64,000 nt of DNA from Zoogloea sp. LCSB751 (GTDB lineage Bacteria; Pseudomonadota; Gammaproteobacteria; Burkholderiales; Rhodocyclaceae), in contig NZ_MWUM01000021.1 of assembly GCF_002028455.1 (NCBI RefSeq), forward strand, positions 35,228 to 99,227. Direction: 5' to 3'. The notes beneath the pieces are model-generated. The model was not told the origin of the DNA and did not search any database. It saw only the letters and a list, made by a program, of their open reading frames with translations. Position 1 is the stretch's first letter. Every line of letters starts with the position of its first letter. This document shows, piece after piece, positions 8,156 to 16,287 of the stretch. The translations under genes were made by a program, and so were the position numbers.

Positions 8156-8623
8156 ATGAGTCTACGAATAACTTTGGTTCTGGCTGCGTTGTTGTGTTCG
8201 CCGCTGGTGCGTGCCGATATCTTCAAGTGTGTCGATGAAGCGGGGCATGTGACCTATACCAATAGCAAGACCTCTTCCAAAGGGTGCAGCGTGCTGGCCC
8301 GCGATCAGGCCGTGTCGTCGGTGTCGGGGGGAGGGCGTCCCGCAGTCCCTGCGCCGTCTTCGGGTGGGGCGGCCGGTGGTTCGGGTGGATTTCCGCGAGT
8401 GGATGTAGGGACACAGAAGGCGCGCGATTCGGATCGCCGCCGTATCCTGGAAGAAGAGCTGCATTCGGAGCAGGGTGCTCTCGATGCCGCCAACCGGCAA
8501 CTGGCCGAGCAGGATGGCGCGCGTCGTGGTAGTGGTGATCGACAGCCGCCGCTGCGGGACAAGGTCCAGTTGCATGAGCGCAATATTGAGGCGCTGAAGC
8601 GCGAGATCTCCAATCTGCGCTGA
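8156..8623 (+). CDS. DUF4124 domain-containing secreted protein
   Basis: A 155-residue protein with a signal peptide (MSLRITLVLAALLCSPLVRA, cleavage before D21). The DUF4124 signature follows: IFKCVDEAGHVTYTN with a second cysteine in KGCSVLA. A Gly/Pro/Ser-rich linker then leads to a charged segment (about residues 88-155) likely to form a coiled coil. The function of DUF4124 proteins is unknown; they are periplasmic or envelope-associated. The ATG at 8156 is preferred to a GTG at 8147 because it starts directly at the signal peptide. A DUF4124 gene between glnA and ntrB is a recurring arrangement in betaproteobacteria, from general knowledge. Confidence 0.8.
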   Translation: MSLRITLVLAALLCSPLVRADIFKCVDEAGHVTYTNSKTSSKGCSVLARDQAVSSVSGGGRPAVPAPSSGGAAGGSGGFPRVDVGTQKARDSDRRRILEEELHSEQGALDAANRQLAEQDGARRGSGDRQPPLRDKVQLHERNIEALKREISNLR

Positions 8624-8693
8624 GTTCAGGATGGGGCGAGGGGAGCCGAATGCAGTATGCTCGCCTGGTCTGCTTCTTGCATTGGGCCCTCGT

Positions 8694-9767
8694 ATGCAAA
8701 ACGATCAGCTCGACACAACGCCCCCCGCCTTTGCCGGTCTGGAGTTGCTGTCCTCGGCAGTAGTCCTGATTGACGACGAATTCGTGGTCCGTTACCTCAA
8801 TCCGGGGGCGGAGAACTTGTTCGCGGTCAGCAGTCGGAAGATCGTTGGTTTCTCCCTGCGGCGCCTGCTCGGTGAGCCCGCCGGGCTCGACGGCGCGTTG
8901 AACAACGTGTTGCGCGATAACTGGAGTTATACCGGGCACAATCTGACGGTCAGCCGCCCCGGAATGGTGGCCCTGCACCTGGATTGCACCGTCACGCCGG
9001 TCGAGGCGGCCGATGCGCGACTCCTTCTGGAGTTTCGGCCAATGGACGCGCACCTGAAAGTGGCGCGCGAAGAGCAGCTTGCGCACCAGCAGCAGGCAAA
9101 TCGAGAGTTGATCCGCAATCTGGCCCACGAGATCAAGAACCCCCTCGGTGGCATTCGCGGTTCGGCCCAGTTGCTGGAGCGGGAACTGGACGATCCCCAG
9201 TTGAGGGAATACACCCAGGTCATCATCGCCGAGGCGGATCGCCTGCAGGATCTGATGAACCGCCTGCTTACGTCGCACCGGATGATGCAGCCGTCGCAGC
9301 TGAATCCGCATGACGTGCTGGAGCGGGTCCGGCGCCTGATTCTGGCGGAGTTTCCGTCGGTTGAGGTGCGCCGCGATTACGACACCAGCCTACCCTATAT
9401 TACCGGTGACCGGGAGCAGCTGATCCAGGCCATTCTGAACATCGCCCGCAATGCGGCTCAGGCGATGCAGGGGGAAGGGGAGATCGTCTTGCGTACCCGC
9501 GCGGCCCGGCAGATCACGCTGGCCAAGCGCCGCTTCAAGTTGGCATTGCAGTTGCAAGTCATCGATAACGGGCCTGGCGTGCCGGAGGAGATTCGCGACA
9601 AGATCTTTTACCCGCTGGTTTCCGGGCGCGAGAACGGCAGCGGGCTGGGGCTCTCGCTGGCGCAGAGCTTCATCGATCAGCACCAGGGCGCCATCGATGT
9701 GGACTCCCGTCCGGGGCGTACCTGTTTTACCGTTTTCCTGCCCATTACGCGGGAAGCGGATGGCTAG
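8694..9767 (+). CDS. glnL: Nitrogen regulation sensor histidine kinase NtrB
   Basis: A 357-residue soluble kinase/phosphatase that phosphorylates NtrC and is controlled by PII. An N-terminal PAS domain (about 15-115) is followed by the H box LIRNLAHEIKNPLGG with H145. The N box is RNAAQAM and the G boxes are DNGPGVP and GSGLGLSLAQ. There is no transmembrane segment, as expected for NtrB. The ATG at 8694 gives the usual family length; an earlier in-frame start at 8631 would add 21 unlikely residues. It is 84 bases from the ntrC start, with an NtrC-type site in the gap. Confidence 0.95.
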   Translation: MQNDQLDTTPPAFAGLELLSSAVVLIDDEFVVRYLNPGAENLFAVSSRKIVGFSLRRLLGEPAGLDGALNNVLRDNWSYTGHNLTVSRPGMVALHLDCTVTPVEAADARLLLEFRPMDAHLKVAREEQLAHQQQANRELIRNLAHEIKNPLGGIRGSAQLLERELDDPQLREYTQVIIAEADRLQDLMNRLLTSHRMMQPSQLNPHDVLERVRRLILAEFPSVEVRRDYDTSLPYITGDREQLIQAILNIARNAAQAMQGEGEIVLRTRAARQITLAKRRFKLALQLQVIDNGPGVPEEIRDKIFYPLVSGRENGSGLGLSLAQSFIDQHQGAIDVDSRPGRTCFTVFLPITREADG

Positions 9768-9782
9768 GATTTGTATAGTCGA

Positions 9783-9799
9783 TGCACCTTAATGGTGCG
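9783..9799 (+). promoter_or_regulatory. NtrC-type binding site between ntrB and ntrC
   Basis: TGCACCTTAATGGTGCG is a 17-base dyad with only one deviation from the ideal TGCACC-N5-GGTGCA. It starts 15 bases after the ntrB stop codon. No convincing sigma-54 promoter follows: the best GG and GC pair, at 9810 and 9821, is one base too close. The site therefore looks more like an operator for feedback on ntrC than an enhancer for a local promoter. Confidence 0.75.
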
Positions 9800-9851
9800 T
9801 GAATCGTGAGGCAGAGTACTGCCGTGTTTCACTCTTGTGCGTGTGAATGAT

Positions 9852-11258
9852 ATGAATGCAGCCGTCTGGATAGTTGATGATGACCGCTCGATCCGTTGGG
9901 TGCTCGAAAAGGCCCTGGCTCGGGAGGAGATTCCGTACAAGAGTTTCGGTACTGCCGGTGAAGTGATGTCGGCGCTGGAGGGGGCATCCCAGCCGCCGCG
10001 GGTGTTGTTGTCGGACATCCGGATGCCGGGTGAGTCGGGTCTGGCCCTGCTGAGCAAGGTCAAGGCACGTTTCCCGCACATGCCGGTCATCATCATGACC
10101 GCCTACTCCGACCTGGATAGCGCCGTGGCGGCCTTCCAGGGGGGCGCCTTCGAATATCTGCCCAAGCCCTTCGATGTGGATCAGGCCGTTGAGCTGGTGC
10201 GTCGTGCCATCGACGAGAGCGCGCATCAGGCCGGCACCGAGGAGGTGCTCAGCGCGGTACCCGAGATCCTTGGTCAGGCACCGGCAATGCAGGAGGTCTT
10301 TCGCGCCATCGGACGTCTGTCCCAGTCCCACGCGACGGTGCTCATCAACGGCGAGTCGGGTACCGGCAAAGAACTGGTGGCGCGAGCACTGCATCGGCAC
10401 AGTCCGCGTCGGGACGCCCCCTTCATCGCGATCAATACCGCGGCGATTCCGCGGGATCTGCTCGAATCCGAACTGTTCGGTCACGAGCGGGGGGCCTTCA
10501 CCGGTGCCCAGACCATGCGCCGCGGGCGTTTCGAGCAGGCGGAAGGCGGAACGCTGTTCCTCGATGAAATCGGCGACATGCCGGCCGAGCTGCAGACGCG
10601 GCTGCTGCGCGTGCTGTCCGACGGCAACTTCTACCGGGTTGGCGGGCATCAGCCGATCAAGGCCAACGTGCGGGTCATCGCAGCCACTCACCAGAACATG
10701 GAGGACCGCGTCCGCCAGGGCCTGTTCCGCGAAGACCTTTTTCATCGCCTGAACGTGATCCGGCTGCGCCTGCCGCCGCTGCGCGAACGGCGCGAGGACA
10801 TCCCGCCACTGGCGAAGCACTTCATCGCCCTGTCGGCGCAGGAGTTGGGCGTCGAGGCCAAGCGCCTGTCCGATGCGACCCTGAAATATCTGCAGAGTCT
10901 CGACTTTCCCGGCAACGTGCGTCAGCTGGAAAACCTGTGCCACTGGCTGACCGTGATGGCGCCGGGCCAGACTGTCGAAGTTGCCGATCTGCCTCCCGAA
11001 CTGAAGGATCAACCGACCCGCGAGCTGCCCGCCAACTGGGGCGATGCCCTGATGGCGGAGGCGGATCGGGCGCTGGCCCAGAACCCGGGCGAGGTCTTCG
11101 ACCGCCTCAGTCGGGACTTCGAGCGCATCCTGATCCGCCGGGCGCTGGCGGCCACCGGTGGGCGCCGGATAGAGGCGGCCCAGCTGCTGGGTATCGGGCG
11201 CAATACGATCACCCGCAAGATCCAGGAGCTGGGGCTCGAAGAGCCCGATCACGCCTGA
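9852..11258 (+). CDS. glnG: Nitrogen regulation response regulator NtrC
   Basis: A 468-residue sigma-54 activator. The receiver domain (1-120) has the phosphoacceptor D55 in LLSDIRMPG and a late K in the LPKPF block. The AAA+ domain carries Walker A GESGTGKELVAR, the sigma-54 contact loop GAFTGA, and Walker B GGTLFLDEIGD. The C-terminal Fis-type helix-turn-helix is IEAAQLLGIGRNTITRKIQ. The ATG at 9852 matches the standard NVWIVDDD-like start; an in-frame GTG at 9837 would add five residues. It should bind the sites at 6384-6430 and 9783-9799. Confidence 0.96.
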   Translation: MNAAVWIVDDDRSIRWVLEKALAREEIPYKSFGTAGEVMSALEGASQPPRVLLSDIRMPGESGLALLSKVKARFPHMPVIIMTAYSDLDSAVAAFQGGAFEYLPKPFDVDQAVELVRRAIDESAHQAGTEEVLSAVPEILGQAPAMQEVFRAIGRLSQSHATVLINGESGTGKELVARALHRHSPRRDAPFIAINTAAIPRDLLESELFGHERGAFTGAQTMRRGRFEQAEGGTLFLDEIGDMPAELQTRLLRVLSDGNFYRVGGHQPIKANVRVIAATHQNMEDRVRQGLFREDLFHRLNVIRLRLPPLRERREDIPPLAKHFIALSAQELGVEAKRLSDATLKYLQSLDFPGNVRQLENLCHWLTVMAPGQTVEVADLPPELKDQPTRELPANWGDALMAEADRALAQNPGEVFDRLSRDFERILIRRALAATGGRRIEAAQLLGIGRNTITRKIQELGLEEPDHA

Positions 11259-11417
11259 GCAGGCAGGAGCGCAGTGCGCGACGGGTCGGACTCTGCCTGC
11301 CGGGGGCTTGTCGCCGCTCCGGCAGGGCGGCTGCGCCGGCTGCAGGTACTTCGTTTCTCAGCTTTCCTGCCTTGGCTCATAATGACCGGCTTGTTTTCAA
11401 CTGCCGGGTAGTGATCC

Positions 11418-12221
11418 TTGGACCATTCAGCTTACGAGGCCCTCGACGGGGCAGAGGTGGCGGCCGCCCTCGGGGGCGATGCCGTCGGGTTTTCCGTGGT
11501 GCTCCTGCCGGAGTGCGATTCCACCAACAGCCGCTTGCTGGCCGACCCTCCGCCGGATGATGGGCGCGTGCACGTGCTGGCCACCGACTTGCAGACGGCC
11601 GGCCGTGGTCGCCGTGGCCGGGTCTGGCAGTCGTGGCCCGGCGCCAGCCTGACCTTCTCGGCCCTGTGGCGTTTTGCGCCGGGGGCACCGGTTCCTGCCG
11701 GGCTTTCCTTGGTCGCGGGGCTTGCTCTGGCGCGTGCGCTGGAGGATCTGGGCGTACAGGGCGTGCAGCTCAAGTGGCCCAATGATGTCCTGATCCATGG
11801 CCGCAAGCTGGCGGGTATTCTGGTGGAGTTGCTGCCGGGGCGCGGTAGAACGCCGGCCGCCGTGATCGGGATCGGCATCAACCGGCGCCTGCCGCCGGAT
11901 GCCGGTGTCGACTATCCGACCGGGGTGACCGATCTGGCAGACTGCCTGAGTCAGCCACCGGGGCCGGGCCGGTTGCTCGGCCTGGTGCTGGTTCAACTCA
12001 ATCGCCTGCTCGACATCTATGCCGCGGCTGGCTTTGGCGCACTGCGTGGTGCCTGGCAGCAGCGCAACGCATTTGCCGATCTGCCGGTGCGCATTCTCGG
12101 GGAAGCCGAGGAGCTGGCGGGAATCTGCGTGGGCGTGGACGAGGACGGAGCCTTGCTGTTGCAGACCGCCGGTGGTGTGCGCCGGGTGTTGTCGGGTGAC
12201 GTGTCCCTGAGGGTGGTCTGA
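11418..12221 (+). CDS. birA: Biotin--[acetyl-CoA-carboxylase] ligase, monofunctional
   Basis: A 267-residue biotin protein ligase that activates biotin as biotinyl-AMP and attaches it to the BCCP subunit of acetyl-CoA carboxylase. The ATP/biotin loop GRGRRGRVWQS, the STNSRLL block, KWPNDVLIHGRKLAGILVE and the C-terminal SH3-like domain are all present. The catalytic domain begins at about residue 25, so the DNA-binding winged helix of E. coli BirA is missing and repressor activity is not expected. A TGA six bases upstream of the TTG at 11418 means translation cannot start earlier. The gene overlaps coaX by one base. Confidence 0.92.
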   Translation: MDHSAYEALDGAEVAAALGGDAVGFSVVLLPECDSTNSRLLADPPPDDGRVHVLATDLQTAGRGRRGRVWQSWPGASLTFSALWRFAPGAPVPAGLSLVAGLALARALEDLGVQGVQLKWPNDVLIHGRKLAGILVELLPGRGRTPAAVIGIGINRRLPPDAGVDYPTGVTDLADCLSQPPGPGRLLGLVLVQLNRLLDIYAAAGFGALRGAWQQRNAFADLPVRILGEAEELAGICVGVDEDGALLLQTAGGVRRVLSGDVSLRVV

Positions 12222-12940
12222 TGGATCTGTTGCTTGACGTGGGCAACACCCGCCTCAAGTGGGGGCTTCATGACGGCGTCGGCTGGCAGGGGCAAGGGGC
12301 TGTCCTGCTGAGCGCACTGGATGGCTTCCGTGATGTGCTGGCGGGTCTGGGGCCGATCCAGGGCATGCTGGGTGCCAATGTGGCGGGTGCAACGGTTGGC
12401 GGACGACTCGGCGCGATGCTGGAGGCCTGTGCGCTGAGGTCCGCGTGGATCCAGCCCTTGGCGGAAGGCTATGGTGTCGTCAATCGCTACGTGGAACCTG
12501 CCCGTCTCGGTGCAGACCGGTGGGCGGCACTCGTCGGAGCTCGCGCCCTGCATGATGGCGGAGCGCTGGTGGTGACCTCGGGGACGGCCACGACCGCCGA
12601 TGTGCTCGACGCCGCTGGTGTCTTCCAGGGCGGCGTGATCCTGCCGGGGCTGGACCTGATGCGCCTGTCCCTGGCCCGCGACACCGCTCAGCTGCCCTAT
12701 TCGGACGGTCGCTTCGTCACGGCTCCGCGGCGTACTGCGGATGCCATCGTCAGTGGCTGCCTGCAGGCCCAGCTGGGGGCCATCGAGCGCATGTTCCGCC
12801 TTGTTGGCGGCGAGCCAGGGGCGGTCTGCCTCCTCAATGGTGGCGCGGCGGCGACGCTGGCGCCGCACCTCGAATGTCCGGTCCGGGTGGTGGACAACCT
12901 GGTTCTCGAGGGTCTGGCCCGCATGCGGGTGGTGGCCTGA
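12221..12940 (+). CDS. coaX: Type III pantothenate kinase
   Basis: A 239-residue ASKHA-fold kinase that phosphorylates pantothenate in the first step of coenzyme A synthesis. The N-terminal phosphate loop is LLLDVGNTRLKWG, the substrate block GADRWAALVGA and the SGTATTADVLD motif contains the conserved Thr/Asp. FQGGVILPGLDLMRLSL is also typical. Its TGATG overlap with birA implies translational coupling. Together with coaE further downstream it links two CoA steps in one operon. Confidence 0.95.
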   Translation: MDLLLDVGNTRLKWGLHDGVGWQGQGAVLLSALDGFRDVLAGLGPIQGMLGANVAGATVGGRLGAMLEACALRSAWIQPLAEGYGVVNRYVEPARLGADRWAALVGARALHDGGALVVTSGTATTADVLDAAGVFQGGVILPGLDLMRLSLARDTAQLPYSDGRFVTAPRRTADAIVSGCLQAQLGAIERMFRLVGGEPGAVCLLNGGAAATLAPHLECPVRVVDNLVLEGLARMRVVA

Positions 12941-13010
12941 AGTACCGCGCGGCGTTCCGCCAGACGGTGGTGCCTTTTCCGCGTGCGGCGGATACGTTAG
13001 TCTTGCGGAC

Positions 13011-13712
13011 ATGGTCCCACTGCGTGTGTTCGTCATCATCCTTCTGTTCGCCAATTTGCTCGCCCTGTCCTTGTGGAAGGGCTGGCTGGGTGGAGAGCTC
13101 CACCACGGGGAGCCGGAGCGGCTGAGCAACCAACTCAACCCGGACAGCATCCGCCTGGTTGGCGAGGAGCCGCGACCTCCGGTTCGTCGCACACCGGTGC
13201 CAGCGCCAGTGGTGGAGAGCAAGGTCGAGGAGGTGCCCATACAGGAAACCGTCGCGCCGCAGGCCTGCGTGATCTTCAGTGGCCTGAGTGCCGATCAGAC
13301 TCGGGAATTGTCGGCCCGCATCGCCAAGGCCGGCTCCGGGTTCAAATTGACCGAAGGGCGCGGGGAAGCGCCCTCGTCCTGGTGGGTGCACATTCCATCG
13401 CTGGGCAGCAAGGACGCGGCGGACAAGAAAGCGGCCGAGCTGCGCAAGCTGGGCATCGCTGATCTCTTCATCATGCAGGAAGCCGGGCCGACCCAGTTCG
13501 CCATCTCCCTGGGCCTTTACAAGAGTGAAGTGGCAGCTGGTCGTCAGCTCGACGCCCTGAAGGAAAAGGGTGTGCGCAGTGCGCAGGTACTGGCGCGCGG
13601 AGGTGGTTCGTCCCGCCTCGAAGTGCGGGGTCCCAGCGACAGCCTGGCCACCGTGGTCAGCGATCTTTCCGAACGCCTGCGCGGCGTCAATCGTCTTGAG
13701 TGCACGCCATGA
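13011..13712 (+). CDS. SPOR-domain membrane protein
   Basis: A 233-residue protein with one N-terminal transmembrane helix (about residues 4-22), a proline-rich linker and a C-terminal SPOR domain. In the second half, the FAISLGLYKSEVAAGRQLDAL segment matches the beta-alpha core of SPOR repeats. SPOR domains bind denuded glycan strands at the septum, so a role in the cell wall or division is plausible. The ATG at 13011 starts immediately before the membrane helix. Its stop codon overlaps the coaE start (ATGA), indicating coupling. The exact function is unknown. Confidence 0.78.
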   Translation: MVPLRVFVIILLFANLLALSLWKGWLGGELHHGEPERLSNQLNPDSIRLVGEEPRPPVRRTPVPAPVVESKVEEVPIQETVAPQACVIFSGLSADQTRELSARIAKAGSGFKLTEGRGEAPSSWWVHIPSLGSKDAADKKAAELRKLGIADLFIMQEAGPTQFAISLGLYKSEVAAGRQLDALKEKGVRSAQVLARGGGSSRLEVRGPSDSLATVVSDLSERLRGVNRLECTP

Positions 13713-14332
13713 GCGGACAAGCTTTCGTTGTCGGACTGACTGGCGGAATCGGCAGCGGCAAGAGTGCAGCAGCCGATCTTTTTGCTGAGCTGGGGGCGGC
13801 GGTCGTCGATACCGATCGGATCGCCCATGCGCTGACCGCGCCGGGAGGCACGGCGATGGCGGCGCTGCGCGATGCTTTCGGCGCCGGGGTGATCGCTGAA
13901 GATGGTTCGCTGAACCGCCCGGCGATGCGGGCGCTGGCTTTCGAGGATCAGGACGTCCGCAAGCGCCTTGAAGGCATTCTCCATCCGATGATCCGCGCAG
14001 AGAGTGACCGTCAGTGTCGGCAGGCACAGGCGCCCTACGTGGTGCTGGTGGTGCCTCTGCTGATCGAGTCGGGCACCTACCGCGGGCGGGTGCAGCGTCT
14101 GTGCGTCGTCGACTGCCCGGAAGAAGTCCAGGTGGAGCGCGTCATGCGCCGCAGCGGCCTCGAGGCCTGCCAAGTACGGGCCATCATGGCCGTGCAGGCC
14201 TGCCGCGCCGATCGCCTGGCGGCAGCCGATGACGTGGTGGATAACGGCGATGGCCTGGCGCAGTTGCGCGAACAGGTTGTCGACCTGCATCGCCGCTATC
14301 TGGCGCTCGCCGCGCAGCTGGAGGGGGTGTGA
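13709..14332 (+). CDS. coaE: Dephospho-CoA kinase
   Basis: A 207-residue P-loop kinase for the last step of CoA synthesis, phosphorylating the ribose 3'-OH of dephospho-CoA. The Walker A is GLTGGIGSGKSAAA near the N-terminus, followed by the DTDRIAH block, the VLVVPLLIESG strand and the C-terminal ADDVVDNGD segment, all family signatures. The ATG at 13709 overlaps the SPOR gene stop; an in-frame GTG at 13700 is less likely. The length is normal (E. coli 206). Confidence 0.96.
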   Translation: MSGQAFVVGLTGGIGSGKSAAADLFAELGAAVVDTDRIAHALTAPGGTAMAALRDAFGAGVIAEDGSLNRPAMRALAFEDQDVRKRLEGILHPMIRAESDRQCRQAQAPYVVLVVPLLIESGTYRGRVQRLCVVDCPEEVQVERVMRRSGLEACQVRAIMAVQACRADRLAAADDVVDNGDGLAQLREQVVDLHRRYLALAAQLEGV

Positions 14333-14386
14333 TATGATTCGCGCCGGTCAGACCGACACCTTCTCATTCGACATTCAGGCGCGCGC

Positions 14387-15142
14387 GTGATCACTTACGA
14401 ATATCCGCTCAACGAGAGGATCCGGACGCTCCTGAGGCTGGAAGACCTTTTTGACAAGGCTGCGCATTTCCTGGCGTCCGATGGCGCTTTAGAGCACCAC
14501 ATCGCGCTGTTGACCGTGTTCGAAATTCTCGAGGTCGCCAGCCGGGCGGATCTGAAGGTCGATCTCGTGCAGGAACTGGAGCGCCAGCGGCAGATCCTGC
14601 TGTCTTTCCGCAACAACCCCCAGATTTCCGAAGATGCGCTGTCGGGAGCCCTTTATGAGATCGAGCAGGCATCGGCCTCCCTGCTGGCAATGGCGGGCAA
14701 GACCGGCCAGTATTTGCGCGAAAACGAATGGTTGATGAACATCCGCAGCCGTGCCGCCATTCCGGGTGGCGCCTGTGAATTCGATCTGCCGTCCTATCAC
14801 CATTGGTTGAACCGGGATCCCGAGCTGCGTCGCCATGACCTGCATGCCTGGCTGCAGCCCCTGCTGCCGATCCGCGATGGTCAGGCGATCGTGCTGCGGC
14901 TGCTCCGTGCCAGCGGTCAGCCGGAGGAGCTGACCGCCCTGCGCGGTGCCTTCCAGCAGACCATGGGTGGCCGCACCGTGCAGATGATCCGCATCCGCCT
15001 GCAGAGCGGCGCCCAGTGTGTGCCGGAAACCAGTGCCAATAAATACGCCCTCAACATCCGTTTCATGAATGCCGAAACCGTCACCCGCCCCGGGCAGGTC
15101 GACATGGATGTGGCGTTCCAGCTGACTTTCTGCAATCTCTGA
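14387..15142 (+). CDS. zapD: Cell division protein ZapD
   Basis: A 251-residue FtsZ-associated protein that cross-links protofilaments in the Z ring. The start ITYEYPLNERIRTLLRLE matches the conserved N-terminus of ZapD (YacF/DUF1342), and the alpha-helical first half is followed by a beta-rich C-terminal part ending VDMDVAFQLTFCNL. Translation begins at a GTG. Its stop overlaps the yacG ATG, and the coaE-zapD-yacG order is conserved in beta- and gammaproteobacteria, usually with pilD before coaE; pilD is absent here. Confidence 0.94.
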   Translation: MITYEYPLNERIRTLLRLEDLFDKAAHFLASDGALEHHIALLTVFEILEVASRADLKVDLVQELERQRQILLSFRNNPQISEDALSGALYEIEQASASLLAMAGKTGQYLRENEWLMNIRSRAAIPGGACEFDLPSYHHWLNRDPELRRHDLHAWLQPLLPIRDGQAIVLRLLRASGQPEELTALRGAFQQTMGGRTVQMIRIRLQSGAQCVPETSANKYALNIRFMNAETVTRPGQVDMDVAFQLTFCNL

Positions 15143-15348
15143 TGGAAACGCCGCGCGCACCTCGTGAGGTGAAATGCCCGACCTGCGGGGCGCCCGTGGT
15201 GTGGGGCCCGCAGAGCCCCCATCGTCCGTTCTGTTCCGAACGCTGCCGGAAGATCGATCTGGGCGCATGGGCGTCCGATGCTTACCGGGTGGAAGGGGAA
15301 ACGCCTCTGGATGACGAGGCGGATCCCATGCAGCGTTTCGGCCGCTGA
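15142..15348 (+). CDS. yacG: DNA gyrase inhibitor YacG, zinc-binding
   Basis: A 68-residue zinc-ribbon protein. Two cysteine pairs, CPTCG and PFCSERCRKID, form the treble-clef site, and the conserved DLGAWA block follows. In E. coli YacG binds the GyrB C-terminus and blocks DNA binding by gyrase. It overlaps zapD by one base. The acidic, proline-containing tail is typical. Confidence 0.94.
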   Translation: METPRAPREVKCPTCGAPVVWGPQSPHRPFCSERCRKIDLGAWASDAYRVEGETPLDDEADPMQRFGR

Positions 15349-16287
15349 TCAGTCTTTCCAGATCGACCGGATTGCCGCGATGCCGTGGGCGCCAGCCGCC
15401 TTGGCGATATTGAGCTCGTCCACGTCCAGACCGCCGACGGCGAAGACCGGCAGAGGCAGGCTGCGTACCCGTTCCGCAAAAACGTCCCAGCCCAGGCCCG
15501 CCTGACCAGGATGGCTGGCGGTGGGTTTCACGGCGCCCAGCATCGCGTAGTCGAGGCCCAGCGCTGCCGCATGTTCGAGTTCCGCACGGCTGTGGCAGGC
15601 GGCGCCGACCCACTCGAAATCCGGCCGCGTCGCCGTACTGGCCAGCAGATGGCCCGGCAGGTGTACGCCGTGGGCGTTGCTGCGGCGGGCCAGATCCACG
15701 TCGCCATTGATCAGCGCGATGGCGCCCGCGGTGCGGCAGCGGGCGACGACCTCGCGGACAAAGTGTTCCCGCTCGCTTTCGGCCAGCCCGGCTTCACGGA
15801 TCTGGACCAGGCGCAGCCCGTTGGCGAGGGCCTTGTCGAGACGCGCCAGCTGGCTGGTTACGCCGACTTCAGCCGCCTGGGTGATGCCCATCGTGCGAGG
15901 CAGGCGCAGTGCCTTCAGGATCGGGCCATTGGCGGGCAGCATCGGTTCGACGGTCATTCCGTCGGCTTGCTGCCACGACAGCGCGGCATGCACGCGGTCG
16001 TGAATTTCTCCGTGCCAGGCTGGCACCTCGAAGAAGTGCAGGCTGACATGGGCGTGCTCATAGACGTGTTCGCGGGTCAGCCACGGCCAGGCTTCGTCCA
16101 CCTGCATGTCGAGTTCTTCGTGCAGTTCGCGGATCAGTGCATCGCGCGGGGTTTCGCCAGGCTCGACCTTGCCACCCGGGAATTCCCAGTAGCCGGCGTA
16201 GAAGGTGTCGGCGGCGCGCTGGCCGACCAGGAAACTGCCGTCAGGCCGGGTGATTACCGCAGCCGCTACATGGACGATCTTTTTCAT
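15349..16287 (-). CDS. Nudix hydrolase fused to a ThiE/TenI-like domain
   Basis: A 312-residue two-domain protein. Residues 1-130 form a MutT-type Nudix domain; the Nudix box starts GKVEPGETP and ends RELHEEL, with all catalytic glutamates but Asp in place of the last glycine. Residues about 140-312 resemble thiamine phosphate synthase (QIREAGL, GVHLPGHLL, GLDYAMLGAVKPTASHPG, FAVGGLD). The RxK lysine that binds diphosphate in ThiE is replaced (REAG), so TMP synthase activity is doubtful. The fusion recurs in betaproteobacteria. It probably cleans oxidised or damaged nucleotides or thiamine intermediates. The ATG overlaps the stop of the DUF815 ATPase gene. Confidence 0.88.
   Translation of the reverse strand: MKKIVHVAAAVITRPDGSFLVGQRAADTFYAGYWEFPGGKVEPGETPRDALIRELHEELDMQVDEAWPWLTREHVYEHAHVSLHFFEVPAWHGEIHDRVHAALSWQQADGMTVEPMLPANGPILKALRLPRTMGITQAAEVGVTSQLARLDKALANGLRLVQIREAGLAESEREHFVREVVARCRTAGAIALINGDVDLARRSNAHGVHLPGHLLASTATRPDFEWVGAACHSRAELEHAAALGLDYAMLGAVKPTASHPGQAGLGWDVFAERVRSLPLPVFAVGGLDVDELNIAKAAGAHGIAAIRSIWKD

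Noticed and set aside
9810..9822. GG...GC pair downstream of the NtrC site, as a sigma-54 promoter for ntrC
   Set aside because: The two dinucleotides are separated by nine bases, not ten, and the flanking bases match poorly.
11297..11330. GC-rich inverted repeat after ntrC as a terminator
   Set aside because: Stem is imperfect and no T-run follows, so Rho-independent termination is not supported.
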